A DNA stretch of 64,000 nucleotides. It comes from Candidatus Bilamarchaeum dharawalense. GTDB taxonomy: Archaea; Micrarchaeota; Micrarchaeia; Anstonellales; Bilamarchaeaceae. A program made the translations under genes and the position numbers. Where the stretch lies: contig CABMJJ010000011.1 in the NCBI GenBank assembly GCA_902386555.1, positions 32,319 to 96,318 of the forward strand, in the 5' to 3' direction. The notes below the pieces were generated by a model that saw only the letters and a program-made list of their open reading frames with translations, searched no databases and was not told where the DNA came from. This document shows positions 34,247 through 45,000 of this stretch, piece after piece (position 1 is the first letter of the stretch; each line of letters opens with the position of its first letter).

Positions 34247-35479
34247 ATGGTTGAGTGGCGTGCTGGACTACTGATTTTATTATTGCTACCAATTTTGCAC
34301 GCTTCCATTGTAACACCAATTGAAGGAAGTGAGATACAAGTTGCTGTTCCAATTGCAGCCATTGTTATTGCAATTCTACTTGGATTAAGTTATATGATGG
34401 CCAATATGCTTTCAGATCCAAAATTAGAAGCGTGGGTAAAAACTGAGATTAGAGAGTTTGGAATCGCTCTGATTACAATAACTTTCTTAACTGTAGGAAT
34501 TGTAGTGATTTCATTAGCTGGTTCAGATCCATCTCAAAATATAGGAAAGGTATTCACAGGAGATACGGCCTACATGGATACCGCAACAGGAATAATAGAT
34601 GGATGGATAGGAACATTTGATACTGCATTCAAATATGCCATAGAAGCAGGAGGAAAAATAAGAACCGCGTCAACCTATTCACCATATTTGAGCATCCCCC
34701 TATGGTATGTTTCCATAAGTTACTCTACCAATCCCTTATCAGGGTCAATGTTGTTGCTAACTCCTTTGACAATGGCAGCACAGGCATTGACCAATGCAAT
34801 ATTTTTATCTGAAGGAGTTAGATTAATTATAGTATATTGTAAAGTGATTGTACCGAAAATTCTTCTTCCTGGTGCATTCATAGTAAGACTAGTTCCGTTC
34901 ACTAGAAAACTAGGCAATACGCTGATTGCTGTTGCAATAGCAGCATACATATTTCTACCATTATCTGTTATTATAGTCGATAAATTGAATGCAACCATAG
35001 ACCCAGATACCATAAGTCCAGATATGGATACTGATGGTTTGAATGCAGCAACATGGATTATGGGTGCTTCTGCACCATTTTGCCAGGCAAAGGTAGTACG
35101 ATTTTTGCTTGGTCTGGGGGACTATCCATTTGCTTTGATAGTTTGTTTATTTTTACTTTTCATACCAGGTGGACAGGCAGTCTATCCAAGTTGTGTTTTC
35201 CTTGTCCAGAATGTTGTTTACCCTTTGATACAAGTTATTTTCCAGATATTATTCACATTGTTCGTCATTCTGTGGGAACCAATTGTAATGGCCGGACAGA
35301 AATATTGGCTTGATGCATTTGACATAGTAATGCCGTTTCTAGAACATGTAAACAATTTGGTTTTGCTAACCTACATAGATATGATATTAATAGGGATATT
35401 AACAGTCACTGGGGCTAGGAGTTTATCTGCTGCACTGGGTGGCGAGATCTATATGTTTGGGATACAGAGGCTGATATGA
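34247..35479 (+). CDS. Polytopic membrane protein, paralogue 1 of 6
   Basis: This 410-residue protein has a signal-like N-terminal helix and about seven further membrane helices. It carries the motifs shared by all six paralogues: an N-terminal LSYMMANMLSDPKLEAWVKTE block (about residues 48-67), a central RLVPFTRKLGNTLIAVAIAA block (about 212-231), and a C-terminal LGGEI block. A TATA-like sequence lies about 25 nt upstream, and GGGAGA precedes the ATG. It overlaps the next gene by 4 nt. Function is unknown. The layout resembles polytopic channel proteins of secretion systems only in general form. Confidence 0.82.
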   Translation: MVEWRAGLLILLLLPILHASIVTPIEGSEIQVAVPIAAIVIAILLGLSYMMANMLSDPKLEAWVKTEIREFGIALITITFLTVGIVVISLAGSDPSQNIGKVFTGDTAYMDTATGIIDGWIGTFDTAFKYAIEAGGKIRTASTYSPYLSIPLWYVSISYSTNPLSGSMLLLTPLTMAAQALTNAIFLSEGVRLIIVYCKVIVPKILLPGAFIVRLVPFTRKLGNTLIAVAIAAYIFLPLSVIIVDKLNATIDPDTISPDMDTDGLNAATWIMGASAPFCQAKVVRFLLGLGDYPFALIVCLFLLFIPGGQAVYPSCVFLVQNVVYPLIQVIFQILFTLFVILWEPIVMAGQKYWLDAFDIVMPFLEHVNNLVLLTYIDMILIGILTVTGARSLSAALGGEIYMFGIQRLI

Positions 35480-36486
35480 AACTTGCATACGTACTGTTGC
35501 TTCTTTTCACTTTGGCATATGCAGTTGACCCTCCAGATGATGATTGGATAGTAAAATCAGGAGGCTGTATAGTAAATGCCACCCAAGGAACAATCATCGA
35601 ACAGGGCAGTTTGATTGCAATAGTAATAGCTTTCACAGTGGTGGTTATTGCAGCTGCATATATGATTGGCTCTGCAATTAATGAAGCCCATTGGACAGTG
35701 TTTGCAAAAGACGAACTGTATCATTTGGCTTTCTCGATAATTTTCTTGATTGGACTTTCTGCAATACTCGCTGGATCCTGTTACACCATAGACGGCTTCT
35801 CACAAATGTTACAGGACAATCTTGGCATGGGACTTAGCTGCGGGGGCACCATGCAGGAAACTGCAGGCTGTTACATGGATAAACTACAAGCAGACGCAAA
35901 TGATTTGGCAGAGATATATTTGGACAAACAAATCAAGGAAATGATGGATTCCACCTATGCCTGGAGTTTTGCCTTGCCATTGGTAAATACCTACACATTG
36001 ACGGGGGGATCCTACAAAAGAGTACGTTCAGGCCAATATGAAACCATTTTCAACTCATTTATCATGCCGGCTTTGATCAGTATTAACATGCAGAAATTAA
36101 TGCTTGGTTTTATCAGAGAGAATATAATTGCCTGGCTGTTACCAATAGCATTTTTACTTAGGATATTTATCCCTACACGGCAGATGGGAGATTTATTGCT
36201 GGCACTATGTATCGGCGTTTATGTTGTTATTCCGTTTATGTATGTGTTTGAGTTTTCCATGTATGATGTAATTACAAGTGACGATTGCACAGAATTTGGA
36301 CAGGCGATATGTGACAAAGTTGTTGATGGAAGCTGTGATAACCCTGCAAGTGCATGCGACAACAGCTTTGGTTTTTGGAAAATAGGAAAATTAATCCCAT
36401 TTGCATTCTTTTTCCCAAATTTAACAATAGTGATATTTATTTCATTCATGAGTGCGGTTCATAAAGGATTGAGGGCGATAGGATGA
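35476..36486 (+). CDS. Polytopic membrane protein, paralogue 2 of 6
   Basis: The 336-residue protein has a cleavable-looking signal peptide (residues 1-16), then the paralogue blocks AAYMIGSAINEAHWTVFAKDE (about 58-78) and LRIFIPTRQMGDLLLALCIG (about 228-247). Extracytoplasmic loops contain paired Cys (SCGGTMQETAGC and a DDC to CDN cluster at about 270-295). About six membrane helices are visible. It overlaps both neighbours by 4 nt (ATGA type), so translation is coupled. Confidence 0.8.
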   Translation: MKLAYVLLLLFTLAYAVDPPDDDWIVKSGGCIVNATQGTIIEQGSLIAIVIAFTVVVIAAAYMIGSAINEAHWTVFAKDELYHLAFSIIFLIGLSAILAGSCYTIDGFSQMLQDNLGMGLSCGGTMQETAGCYMDKLQADANDLAEIYLDKQIKEMMDSTYAWSFALPLVNTYTLTGGSYKRVRSGQYETIFNSFIMPALISINMQKLMLGFIRENIIAWLLPIAFLLRIFIPTRQMGDLLLALCIGVYVVIPFMYVFEFSMYDVITSDDCTEFGQAICDKVVDGSCDNPASACDNSFGFWKIGKLIPFAFFFPNLTIVIFISFMSAVHKGLRAIG

Positions 36487-38765
36487 GGAAAATTGCATTG
36501 ATACTTTTACTTTTATCATTTGCTGCATTTTCAGCAGCTACAGATCCACAGGGGACCGCACAGGACTGGTTTACAACTGCCACCAGTTCATTTGTACTTG
36601 AGCTTGCAAAAAGCTGGCAGATTCTAGCTGCAGGGGCAATTTTCCTATCGATAACTCTGGTTGCCATTGCCTATATGATTGGAAGCGGATTTGAAATGCC
36701 TGAACTTCAAGCATGGGCAAAAACAGAGTTTAATCAGATAATTGTAAATGCCCTGATAGTTTTGTCATTATTTGTGGTGCTTGGTTTTATTGACATATTG
36801 GTAATTGGATTGATAACTGAAACCGGTGCGCCTCCAGATGGATTGGATATACCAGGTTGTAATCTATTTCTTGGCGGTAACTCCATAGGTAGTGTGTCCT
36901 GTCTCAAAGCTGTTACCACGAAATATCTTGATGCTGAGATGTATGAGAATATTAAGTCAGAAGCAAGAAATATTTTAGATAATAATGTTGAGGACACTCA
37001 GTGGATTGGAAGAAGATTTGGACTTAATTGTTTGAGCATAGTTTACTGTGCACAGTTAGGCATTAACATGGGGTTTGGAGGGTATTATGCATTATACGCA
37101 GATATGTACGCCATTCTCTTTGAACATTATGCTACCCTGCTATCGTTTATGGGTGCACAGAAATTCTTTGTAAATGAAATATGTTTCAAAATGGGTCCTG
37201 TTGTTTTGGCAATTGGAATAGTAGCCAGAAGTTTCTTTTTCACTAGAAAACTAGGCGGACTGCTCATGGCGGCTGCGCTTGGTTGCATGTTCTTTTTCCC
37301 AGGAATGTATATATTTGACTGGTTAACTTTGAAACTGGCAATAAATGGGGATGGTGTCCAGGATGCCTATGAGGATGTTTGTCCGGCCGAGTGTAAAGTG
37401 CCTTCGCCCATTGCCTATATTGATGAAGGCGGCGGGAACTATCTTTTGATTAACCAGTCTGCACAGGTAGCAGATGCTTTTAATGATGCTGATTGGGGAG
37501 CGTTGTTTGCCAGTGGAAATGAAAGTGCAACGGCCACTGCAGACAAAGGTCCCTATGCAGGAGAAGTTATTCATTCCTGCTATTGGGACGTGTATAAACA
37601 ATGTCCAATAGGTTGCAGAGAATTGCCCTACCCAACTGTACCGGATTGTGTAAAAAGAAATCACGATGATATAGAAATAGAAAACGAAGATGGAACAACA
37701 GACACAAAAAGAGAAGATGTTAATGTGCCATTGGCATGTTCAGTAGTTCCTGATCCATGTAAGATAAGAAGATTGGTGCAAGTGGTAGACAACGCTGAAT
37801 CAGATAAATGTCCAACAACCTGTAAAGTAATTCCGCCCTTGGCATCCACCTGTAATTTTAATACCATGCCAGATCCAGCCTTTGTTAAAACTGTTATCGC
37901 AAATGCAGATGATAACGGACGGGATGAACTTGACTATGATCTTTGTCTTCAGTCAAGCTATGATTGTAGAATGACACGATCAAATGACACCAGCTGGAGA
38001 CCTACAAAAGAAAATGCAGAAGATGATGCAAAGGATAGATGTGCAGATGCTATAAATTGCAGATCATCATTGGATGCCTATCAAAATTGTGTTTATATTC
38101 TTCCACCAGTTGGAAGATGCAATGACCTATGCGGTACATGCAAAGCAGAGTGTAGAATTGTCCAATTTACCAGTGATAAAGGTTCGTCCTTTTGGAGCAT
38201 CACACCAAAAACATGTAAAGAAGAAGAAGAATACAATGGAGACTTTAATTCAGATTGTAACACCTGTCCAGAAGGATGTAAGGTTAATCTGAATGAATTG
38301 AATACATTAAGAGACCAGGCAAATGACAATGGAAAATGCTTAAGTTGCCCTGCACAAAAAATGATACTATCCAATTCCCCAGCTCTTCCGCCCAGTTATA
38401 CTGCAGGTTCAACCTGTGGGCTTGATGTTTGCCCTGCAGACTATAGATTGGGAATACCGCGCAGTGCATGCGAGATGTGTATCTATTCCGAAGAGGAGTA
38501 CAATTACAAACCACCAATAAATGCCCGTTGTCAAGATTTGTGTAAACCAAAGAATACAAGACCACAACAGGACCCAAGTGCTTTCATGAAAGTAGGACCA
38601 ACAGGATTAGTAGGACGAACGGTAATTCAGGATGTATCCAAGTATATGATTCCGGTTTATCTATTGCCACTTTTCAATGTTGTAGCAACACTCATTTTCA
38701 TAAGAAGTCTTTCACACTTCCTTGGCGGGGACATAGAAATACCCGGATTATCAAAGGTGTTTTGA
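36483..38765 (+). CDS. Paralogue 3 of 6 with large Cys-rich ectodomain
   Basis: The 760-residue protein has a signal peptide, the YMIGSGFEMPELQAWAKTEF block (about 62-81) and the ARSFFFTRKLGGLLMAAALG block (about 247-266). Between that block and the last membrane helix lies an insertion of about 420 residues with 32 Cys by my count. CPxxC followed by Lys or Arg recurs (CPAECK, CPIGCR, CPTTCK, CPEGCK). The insertion should lie outside the cell and be disulphide-linked. The end (LGGDIEIPGLSKVF) matches the family tail. It is coupled to the preceding gene by 4-nt overlap. Confidence 0.8.
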   Translation: MRKIALILLLLSFAAFSAATDPQGTAQDWFTTATSSFVLELAKSWQILAAGAIFLSITLVAIAYMIGSGFEMPELQAWAKTEFNQIIVNALIVLSLFVVLGFIDILVIGLITETGAPPDGLDIPGCNLFLGGNSIGSVSCLKAVTTKYLDAEMYENIKSEARNILDNNVEDTQWIGRRFGLNCLSIVYCAQLGINMGFGGYYALYADMYAILFEHYATLLSFMGAQKFFVNEICFKMGPVVLAIGIVARSFFFTRKLGGLLMAAALGCMFFFPGMYIFDWLTLKLAINGDGVQDAYEDVCPAECKVPSPIAYIDEGGGNYLLINQSAQVADAFNDADWGALFASGNESATATADKGPYAGEVIHSCYWDVYKQCPIGCRELPYPTVPDCVKRNHDDIEIENEDGTTDTKREDVNVPLACSVVPDPCKIRRLVQVVDNAESDKCPTTCKVIPPLASTCNFNTMPDPAFVKTVIANADDNGRDELDYDLCLQSSYDCRMTRSNDTSWRPTKENAEDDAKDRCADAINCRSSLDAYQNCVYILPPVGRCNDLCGTCKAECRIVQFTSDKGSSFWSITPKTCKEEEEYNGDFNSDCNTCPEGCKVNLNELNTLRDQANDNGKCLSCPAQKMILSNSPALPPSYTAGSTCGLDVCPADYRLGIPRSACEMCIYSEEEYNYKPPINARCQDLCKPKNTRPQQDPSAFMKVGPTGLVGRTVIQDVSKYMIPVYLLPLFNVVATLIFIRSLSHFLGGDIEIPGLSKVF

Positions 38766-38766
38766 A

Positions 38767-39741
38767 ATGAAAAAACTATTGCTTCTATTGTTGTTAACTC
38801 CTTTGGCCTTTGCCGGATGGGAGGGAACCGCAGCTTTTGCAATAGTTACCGCAGCAACTATACTTGCAGTATTATATATGGTTGGATATGGCTTCGATAT
38901 AACTGAATTGAAAATGATAGCAAAGGAGGAATTATTCCAACTTTTTGCACTCATGATAATGGTTGCTGTTTTCTATGGAAGTACAAATCTTATAGATGGT
39001 ATATCAAGAAATTATGCTTTTGCCATGGATAAGGCGACAATTCAAGAAAAGGCTGTGCAGATATTGAATCAATGGAGCAGCGATACCAAAGATAAATTAA
39101 ATGCAGTAAATGAATTGGATGCAAAAGCATCAAAAGAAGCTTCCAGAGCAGGCCAGTGTAGTTTATTTGGAATGGGCTATTCGGTTAGTGGCTGCGGCAG
39201 TTTTAGTATGTTAAACCCACCCCTGGGTATGGCAGGTGGTATCATTGGTTTTGCCTACTCTGAAGTTAATGGAATGTTAAAATTAATTCAAATATCTCTT
39301 GAGTATTCCCTAAAGATTTTACTGCCTGTTGGAATACTTCTAAGAACATTCAAGGTTACCAGAGGAGCAGGCGGATTCTTCATTGCACTTGCCATATCAT
39401 TGCATATTATGCTGCCGCTGGGTATTATATTCAACGAAGTACTTGCAACAACATTTGATAATGCCGGTGTGAGTGGATATGATGGAGGCACTGGAAGTAT
39501 AGGCGATTGTGACCCGTTCAACCCTTGGGATTCCACACCAGGAATACCAAGCAACTACGCAATAGCAAAGGACGCCTATACTAGTTTGAGAGAGGGAATA
39601 AGGGGATTCTTAAAAGTAGTTCTTCTGAGATCAACTCTTGGTCCAGTAATTGCACTGTTAATAGTCATGGCATCAATTAGAGGGATCAGTTCGGTGCTTG
39701 GAGCAGAAGTAGATGTGAGCATGATAGCGAGGTTTACCTAA
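38767..39741 (+). CDS. Polytopic membrane protein, paralogue 4 of 6
   Basis: The 324-residue protein has a short signal peptide (MKKLLLLLLLTPLAFAG), the blocks VLYMVGYGFDITELKMIAKEE and LRTFKVTRGAGGFFIALAIS, and the tail LGAEVDVSMIARF. It starts 1 nt after the previous stop and overlaps the next start by 1 nt. One small Cys pair (GQCSLFGMGYSVSGCG) lies in an outer loop. About six membrane helices are visible. Function unknown. Confidence 0.8.
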   Translation: MKKLLLLLLLTPLAFAGWEGTAAFAIVTAATILAVLYMVGYGFDITELKMIAKEELFQLFALMIMVAVFYGSTNLIDGISRNYAFAMDKATIQEKAVQILNQWSSDTKDKLNAVNELDAKASKEASRAGQCSLFGMGYSVSGCGSFSMLNPPLGMAGGIIGFAYSEVNGMLKLIQISLEYSLKILLPVGILLRTFKVTRGAGGFFIALAISLHIMLPLGIIFNEVLATTFDNAGVSGYDGGTGSIGDCDPFNPWDSTPGIPSNYAIAKDAYTSLREGIRGFLKVVLLRSTLGPVIALLIVMASIRGISSVLGAEVDVSMIARFT

Positions 39742-40820
39742 TGATGAATGATCTGATGTGTACTGGGACGAATTTCACCACGTTCGTTACAGATACAATA
39801 TTTCCATTAACTGCCGTTGCCACCATAGTTACTCTAATATTAATAGCGCTAAGCTATATGGGAAGCAAAGCGCTCTCGAATCCTAAACTATCACTTTGGG
39901 CAAAAACCGAGCTTATTCAGATTGGGATTTCACTTTTTACCATAGTAGTGATACTTGCCGCAGTTAAGTTATTTTGCACTATTGATGTAACCAGCATTGG
40001 CGACTCTCTAGGTTTTACAGGCACACGACCACCCAATGCAAATATATTCGAAGCTGCGGGATTATTTTTGAATAATGCTGCAGTCTACACCCATAATGCA
40101 ATAATAGTAAGCAGATATCAACTGGAAGCATACACTGTGCTTTCCTATTACAATGCATTTTATTGCGATTTCTCAATAGGCCGTGTTGGATTGGGCTGTT
40201 GGTTTGGATATGGTGGTGATAATGCTCAACCCTATGGAGGATATGGTTCGAGTATTGCTGCTCTGAATGCAGCATATAATGGTCTGCTCATAACCTACTT
40301 TACGATCATAAGTTACATTTTTGTACTTCTGTTTGTTTACAAAGGATTTGCCTTTTTCTTTTTACCTGTTGGGATGTTCATACGATCACTTCCATACATG
40401 AGAAATCTTGGTGCGGTTCTCATTGCAATTGCCATGTCATTTTTGATAGTCTACCCTGCAGTGCTATCGGTTTTCTATTTGATGAATGAAAAACTATTCG
40501 AAGAACCGTCAGGAATAGGTTCGGGTGAATTTAAAGAGGGAGAGAATAGTTTGGATCGATCAGACGCACAGTACTTCGCAATGAGTACCTGGGGTGAGGA
40601 TCCCATCAAATGCGCATATCTTGGTACGAGTAATGAATATTCGTGTAGTGATCATGACCTAGGAGATGTGCCCTATGCTTTAGCTTTTGCAGCCTATGCC
40701 TATGTGGCAGGCGGGTTTTTCCCAACTGTGGCTCTGCTAGCAACAATTGCAAGTGTTTCATATATAGCACGACTTTACGGTGATGAAGTAGATTTGAGTA
40801 GATTGGTACAGATGGTGTAA
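39741..40820 (+). CDS. Polytopic membrane protein, paralogue 5 of 6
   Basis: The 359-residue protein carries the blocks LSYMGSKALSNPKLSLWAKTE and IRSLPYMRNLGAVLIAIAMS (the otherwise conserved Thr of TR is Met) and the tail YGDEVDLSRLVQMV. It lacks a classical signal peptide and starts with a short Cys-containing segment. The stop codon lies inside the first unit of the 57-bp repeat, so its last codons (ATG GTG TAA) are copied in each unit. Confidence 0.8.
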   Translation: MMNDLMCTGTNFTTFVTDTIFPLTAVATIVTLILIALSYMGSKALSNPKLSLWAKTELIQIGISLFTIVVILAAVKLFCTIDVTSIGDSLGFTGTRPPNANIFEAAGLFLNNAAVYTHNAIIVSRYQLEAYTVLSYYNAFYCDFSIGRVGLGCWFGYGGDNAQPYGGYGSSIAALNAAYNGLLITYFTIISYIFVLLFVYKGFAFFFLPVGMFIRSLPYMRNLGAVLIAIAMSFLIVYPAVLSVFYLMNEKLFEEPSGIGSGEFKEGENSLDRSDAQYFAMSTWGEDPIKCAYLGTSNEYSCSDHDLGDVPYALAFAAYAYVAGGFFPTVALLATIASVSYIARLYGDEVDLSRLVQMV

Positions 40821-40987
40821 AAAATATGAAATATTTTTTACTTTTCAAAAATTTCGGAGAAATTTTCGATGGTGTAAAAAATATGAAATATTTTTTACTT
40901 TTCAAAAATTTCGGAGAAATTTTCGATGGTGTAAAAAATATGAAATATTTTTTACTTAATCGAAATAAGAATTTCAATATGGTGTAA
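40811..40987 (+). repeat. 57-bp tandem repeat with paired hairpins
   Basis: Units start at 40811, 40868 and 40925, exactly 57 bp apart. The first two are complete and the third diverges after 40957. ATGGTGTAA recurs once more at 40979-40987. Each full unit holds hairpin GTAAAAAATAT/ATATTTTTTAC with a GAA loop (first copy 40817-40841) and hairpin AAAATTTC/GAAATTTT with a GGA loop (first copy 40848-40866). It fills the only substantial gap in a run of overlapping genes, so it may attenuate transcription or trim mRNA between the fifth and sixth genes. Confidence 0.9.
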
Positions 40988-40989
40988 CT

Positions 40990-42057
40990 ATGGATTGGAT
41001 AACAGCTGCTAGCTTTTTTTTCCAGGACTACAAAGGCATGAAATGGGATCTGCTATGGTTGCCATTTTGCATTCTTGCTGTTACCACCTCCATTGTTTTC
41101 TATAATGTAATGCTCATGATTGCAAAGGCTTTCAGCATTAAAGATCTGGAAAGTTTTGCAAGATCAGAAATATTGCAGGCTGCTGCCAACGGTTTCATGG
41201 CCATTTCTCTTGTGGTAATAGTTAGCGGTGCCTTGGACCTGGCAGGTAACCTGATAACTGGCCAGGTGATTTGTGGGGATACGCCAATCAACATTGAGAG
41301 TACGCCGGACGATTGGCTGTTCAATCAGGCAATGAACAAAGCCTACGATGCGGTATTATGTAGAATACAAGAGAAATCAGTAAAAATTGCAGAAATACAG
41401 GCAAACATTCTGGATGGTAGTGCTGGATCAGATACCTATAATACATTTTTCCTACTGGACCTTTCGCTAAGTGCTCTTGGAATTACCTTTTTCCAGGGTG
41501 GATGGGTCACCTCATATTACCAAAAAGCAGAGACAAAAAGGATTAGTAATAACCTGGCAACAAACATGCTCATAGCCCTCAATGCACAATCCGAACTGAT
41601 AAGATACATAAAGGCAAATATGCTTTACATATTTCTTCCCATGGGACTTCTCATGCGTTCTCTTTACTTCACACGAGGACCAGGGGCACTAATGATGGCG
41701 CTGGCCATCGGACTTTATTTTATATTCCCAGTATTCTATGTGCTGCTTGACCCGGGATTTGTACCAGCTCCTCCTCCACCGCCAAAATCAGATCTGCCAA
41801 CTCAACAGCAGTATTGTTACCCAACAATGAGCACTGCAGTTAGTGTTCTTAATACAGTAAATCAAGATGGAGGGGGAGGGGCAGCATCAAGATTACAATT
41901 TGATGAGATAAAGGAAAATTTAACAAAAACCTACACATCATTATTACTCCACCCGCTTGTGGCATTTTTCCTTACCATGGTTTTTGTCAGGTATTTAATG
42001 ACAGTATTGGGGGCAGACTCAAGTGATCTGACCAAAATGTTTAGCAAAGTGATTTGA
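40990..42057 (+). CDS. Polytopic membrane protein, paralogue 6 of 6
   Basis: The 355-residue protein lacks an N-terminal signal peptide but has the shared blocks IAKAFSIKDLESFARSEILQ, MRSLYFTRGPGALMMALAIG and a tail close to LGADSSDLTKMFSKVI. A Pro-rich loop (PAPPPPPKSDLP, about residue 260) faces the same side as the other ectodomains. It begins 3 nt after the final ATGGTGTAA of the tandem repeat. Its stop overlaps the start of the next gene. About six membrane helices are visible. Confidence 0.8.
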   Translation: MDWITAASFFFQDYKGMKWDLLWLPFCILAVTTSIVFYNVMLMIAKAFSIKDLESFARSEILQAAANGFMAISLVVIVSGALDLAGNLITGQVICGDTPINIESTPDDWLFNQAMNKAYDAVLCRIQEKSVKIAEIQANILDGSAGSDTYNTFFLLDLSLSALGITFFQGGWVTSYYQKAETKRISNNLATNMLIALNAQSELIRYIKANMLYIFLPMGLLMRSLYFTRGPGALMMALAIGLYFIFPVFYVLLDPGFVPAPPPPPKSDLPTQQQYCYPTMSTAVSVLNTVNQDGGGGAASRLQFDEIKENLTKTYTSLLLHPLVAFFLTMVFVRYLMTVLGADSSDLTKMFSKVI

Positions 42058-45000
42058 TGAATTTATCAAAAATAGTTGCCATAATTATTCTAGCTGTGAT
42101 AGTTGTAGGATGCCTACAGCATGTAGAAGAACAGGGCTGTTGTAGAAGAGCAGGAGCTAACCTGTCTCCAGCAATATGCGAGGTATACAAACCACTCACC
42201 GCATCTAAAGGAGGAGACCCGGTAGGACCAACTTATACTACGGGAGTTGAATGCGATCCAACCAGCGGATGTAATGTCTCAGTACCAGGTGTGGGAGTTA
42301 CAACCATGGCCATTTGTTCCGAAGATTATGAAGTACCATGTACCAACCCAAATTGTACTGCAATGCTGTGCGGAGCTTTTGTATTTAACCCAACACCTGC
42401 ACCAGGCTATTCAAATCCAGAAGAGGATGCAAAGGGTGATCCTCCTGTAGATACTTCATCTGCTTTGATGAATTTTTACAAAGGAGTTTGCAGATTTATA
42501 CCATTGGATGAAAAATTCGCGAAGACGATAAAAACATCAAAAGGAGCGATAAATGTTTTCAGAATGGGAGCTGGAGGCAATTTTGACGAATTTGACCAGT
42601 ATAGATATATGCTTCCAATGTCAGACAAATTTTGTGCGATGACCATGACCATGTCTGGAGACACTAAGGTAGATAGGTATATGAATTACCTAAATCCAGC
42701 AACAAGAACTGCCTACGAAAATCCGATAGATGATATTACTACAAATTGTTTAACAGATGCCAGTGCTCCAGGGCCATTTAAATTTGACGAGACCAACATT
42801 CAAGGTCTGCCAAGTTGGACACTGAACATTGACTCTGGCCTTCCTGCCACAGTGGTGGCAGATGAAAGTAATTACAAATTCGCACGATTTTTAAGGCATG
42901 GATTTGGTGCCTACTGGAGCGATGATTGTGATGGGGTTTACAAATATGATAGCCATTCTCGAGAGTACTTGGCCCTTTTCAAAAAAATTGATACTGGTTT
43001 TTATAAAAAATACTTAACCACCGTGCATGCAAATGATATTTATGAGGTAAATGGAGATGGTGTTTCAAGAGCTCCGTTTGAATGTAGACTAGACAAAACA
43101 GAGTGTTTCTCTGGTAAATGTAGCAACGAAGTGTATAACCGAGGGGTAATGGTTGAAAAAGTTGGCGAAAACGAACGAGAAGTGGTAACGGATTGTATGA
43201 ATGTTGATGATGAGAATGGCAAAAAGAAGGTTGTTTGCTATCCAACAACCGGTGTCCACTACCATGGAGCTAATCCGCCAACATTTGACTATGCAGGCGT
43301 CAATGTTTACATGGCACGTCTTGACATCAATAATGCAGTGCGAGGTGCCATAATGGATGAGATAGACGGGGAAGATGACGTGTTGGATGAAGTTTCCTAT
43401 GGGGATATAGAAGACCCCTATCCATTATTTGATGCTTTGTGGAGCAGAAACATTTTTACTGAAAGAAATCTTGGCATAAAGGTTTACAATTATATGACAA
43501 ATTCTCCGAAGAATATGATTTTCGAGAAACAGAAGAAGAAAAATTGTTATTTATATGATGCAGGTGGACATTCGGATGAGAATAGTTCAGTATTCTGTCC
43601 ATATATGATAGCTGATGCTGGACCACCGGTAACTGGTGCTGTTTTCTTTGGTAAAGGTCGGGAGCCAGTTAGATTCAGAGGAAGTGAAATAATAGGATAT
43701 GAATTAGTCGACTCCAGCGCATTTAGAAACACATATATTGTAAAAGGATGCGGACTCAACATGACCCCAGTCTATCCGCAAAGGGGTACGTCTGCATGTT
43801 ATAATCAATGTTTAATTGGCTGTAGTGCTGTTACCCCAGGTTGGAATATTTATCAAGCATGTGACAAATGGTGCAGACAAACAGTAGATGCTCCGGAGGT
43901 ACCATGTACTCTGAAAACAGGGTCTGGAGCTGTTGAAACAAATGATTATATTCGCGTTGACCTGACTGGTCTTGATGATCCGGATTGGCGCGAGTTAATG
44001 ACTGCCTTTACTCCTTATTTCCAGGATAGGGTCAAAGCGCTTAAAGACAAGGCAGGAATGGAATGTAATGATCAGGTAATTCCAGCAGATGTTGTGCTCT
44101 CATCCATACCCTGGATAGTTACCTATGAACAGGCTTGGACAGATGGCGATGATGAAGATGGGATCGGCTATCATTTAGTTAGTTCCACAGCCACCCAGGC
44201 ATTTAGGAAAAGAAATATTTTTGATGAGACAGTAACAGGTGCACTTGGAACCGATGCATGCACACTCAGTAAGGTAGAATACAAATGGTTAAATGATTTC
44301 TATGATGGCTGGATCTTTGGTCAAGAGGATGTATCCTATAATATTGCATTTGCAGGTACCATCTATCTTTTCAAACACACTGGTGAAAAATTCGGAAATT
44401 GCGAGCTTGATACAAACACCTGGAGACCAGCAGTTAGAGAACTTGGTTGGTGCGAACCATGTACCACTTCAACGCTAGCCTATCAGCAGATATATACCAA
44501 AGAACGCGCCTATCTTCCCACTCTTTCCCAATCGGCAGAATCAGGTTCTTTGTTAGAAGAACTATTGTCTAGAGGAAGCATTTGCTCAATAGACTATGAG
44601 CGTGATCACTTTTTCGGATTCTGCACCTCTGCAGATGATAAGGCCGCCTGTTATAATGAACAAATAACAGACATGGGAGATTATAGCGGGTTTTCACCTG
44701 GAATGACCGGTGCTCCTAGAACAATACCCGAAGCCACCATACTAAAGGAAAGACTTGGAAACTATATGAAATCAGGTATAATGCCTGTAATAGATATGAG
44801 CGACTGGAGTAATTGGGACATACATAATCCGGATAATGATCATGACCATGATTTTTGGGATGAGATAAGCGGGGATACGGATAGTCCAGATAACTTTACC
44901 AAATATGATTTTGAACCGTTATTTGGGAGCATGGGTGCATTGGTAGTTATAGTGGATAGAGTACCAGGGGATACGACCACTGGATTTGACACGATAACAA

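Noticed and set aside
40606..40977. Minus-strand frame of 123 residues with repeated FIFFTPSKISPKFLKSKKY-type units
   Set aside because: It is the antisense reading of the 57-bp tandem repeat and gene 5. The periodicity is caused by the DNA repeat (57 bp is a multiple of 3).
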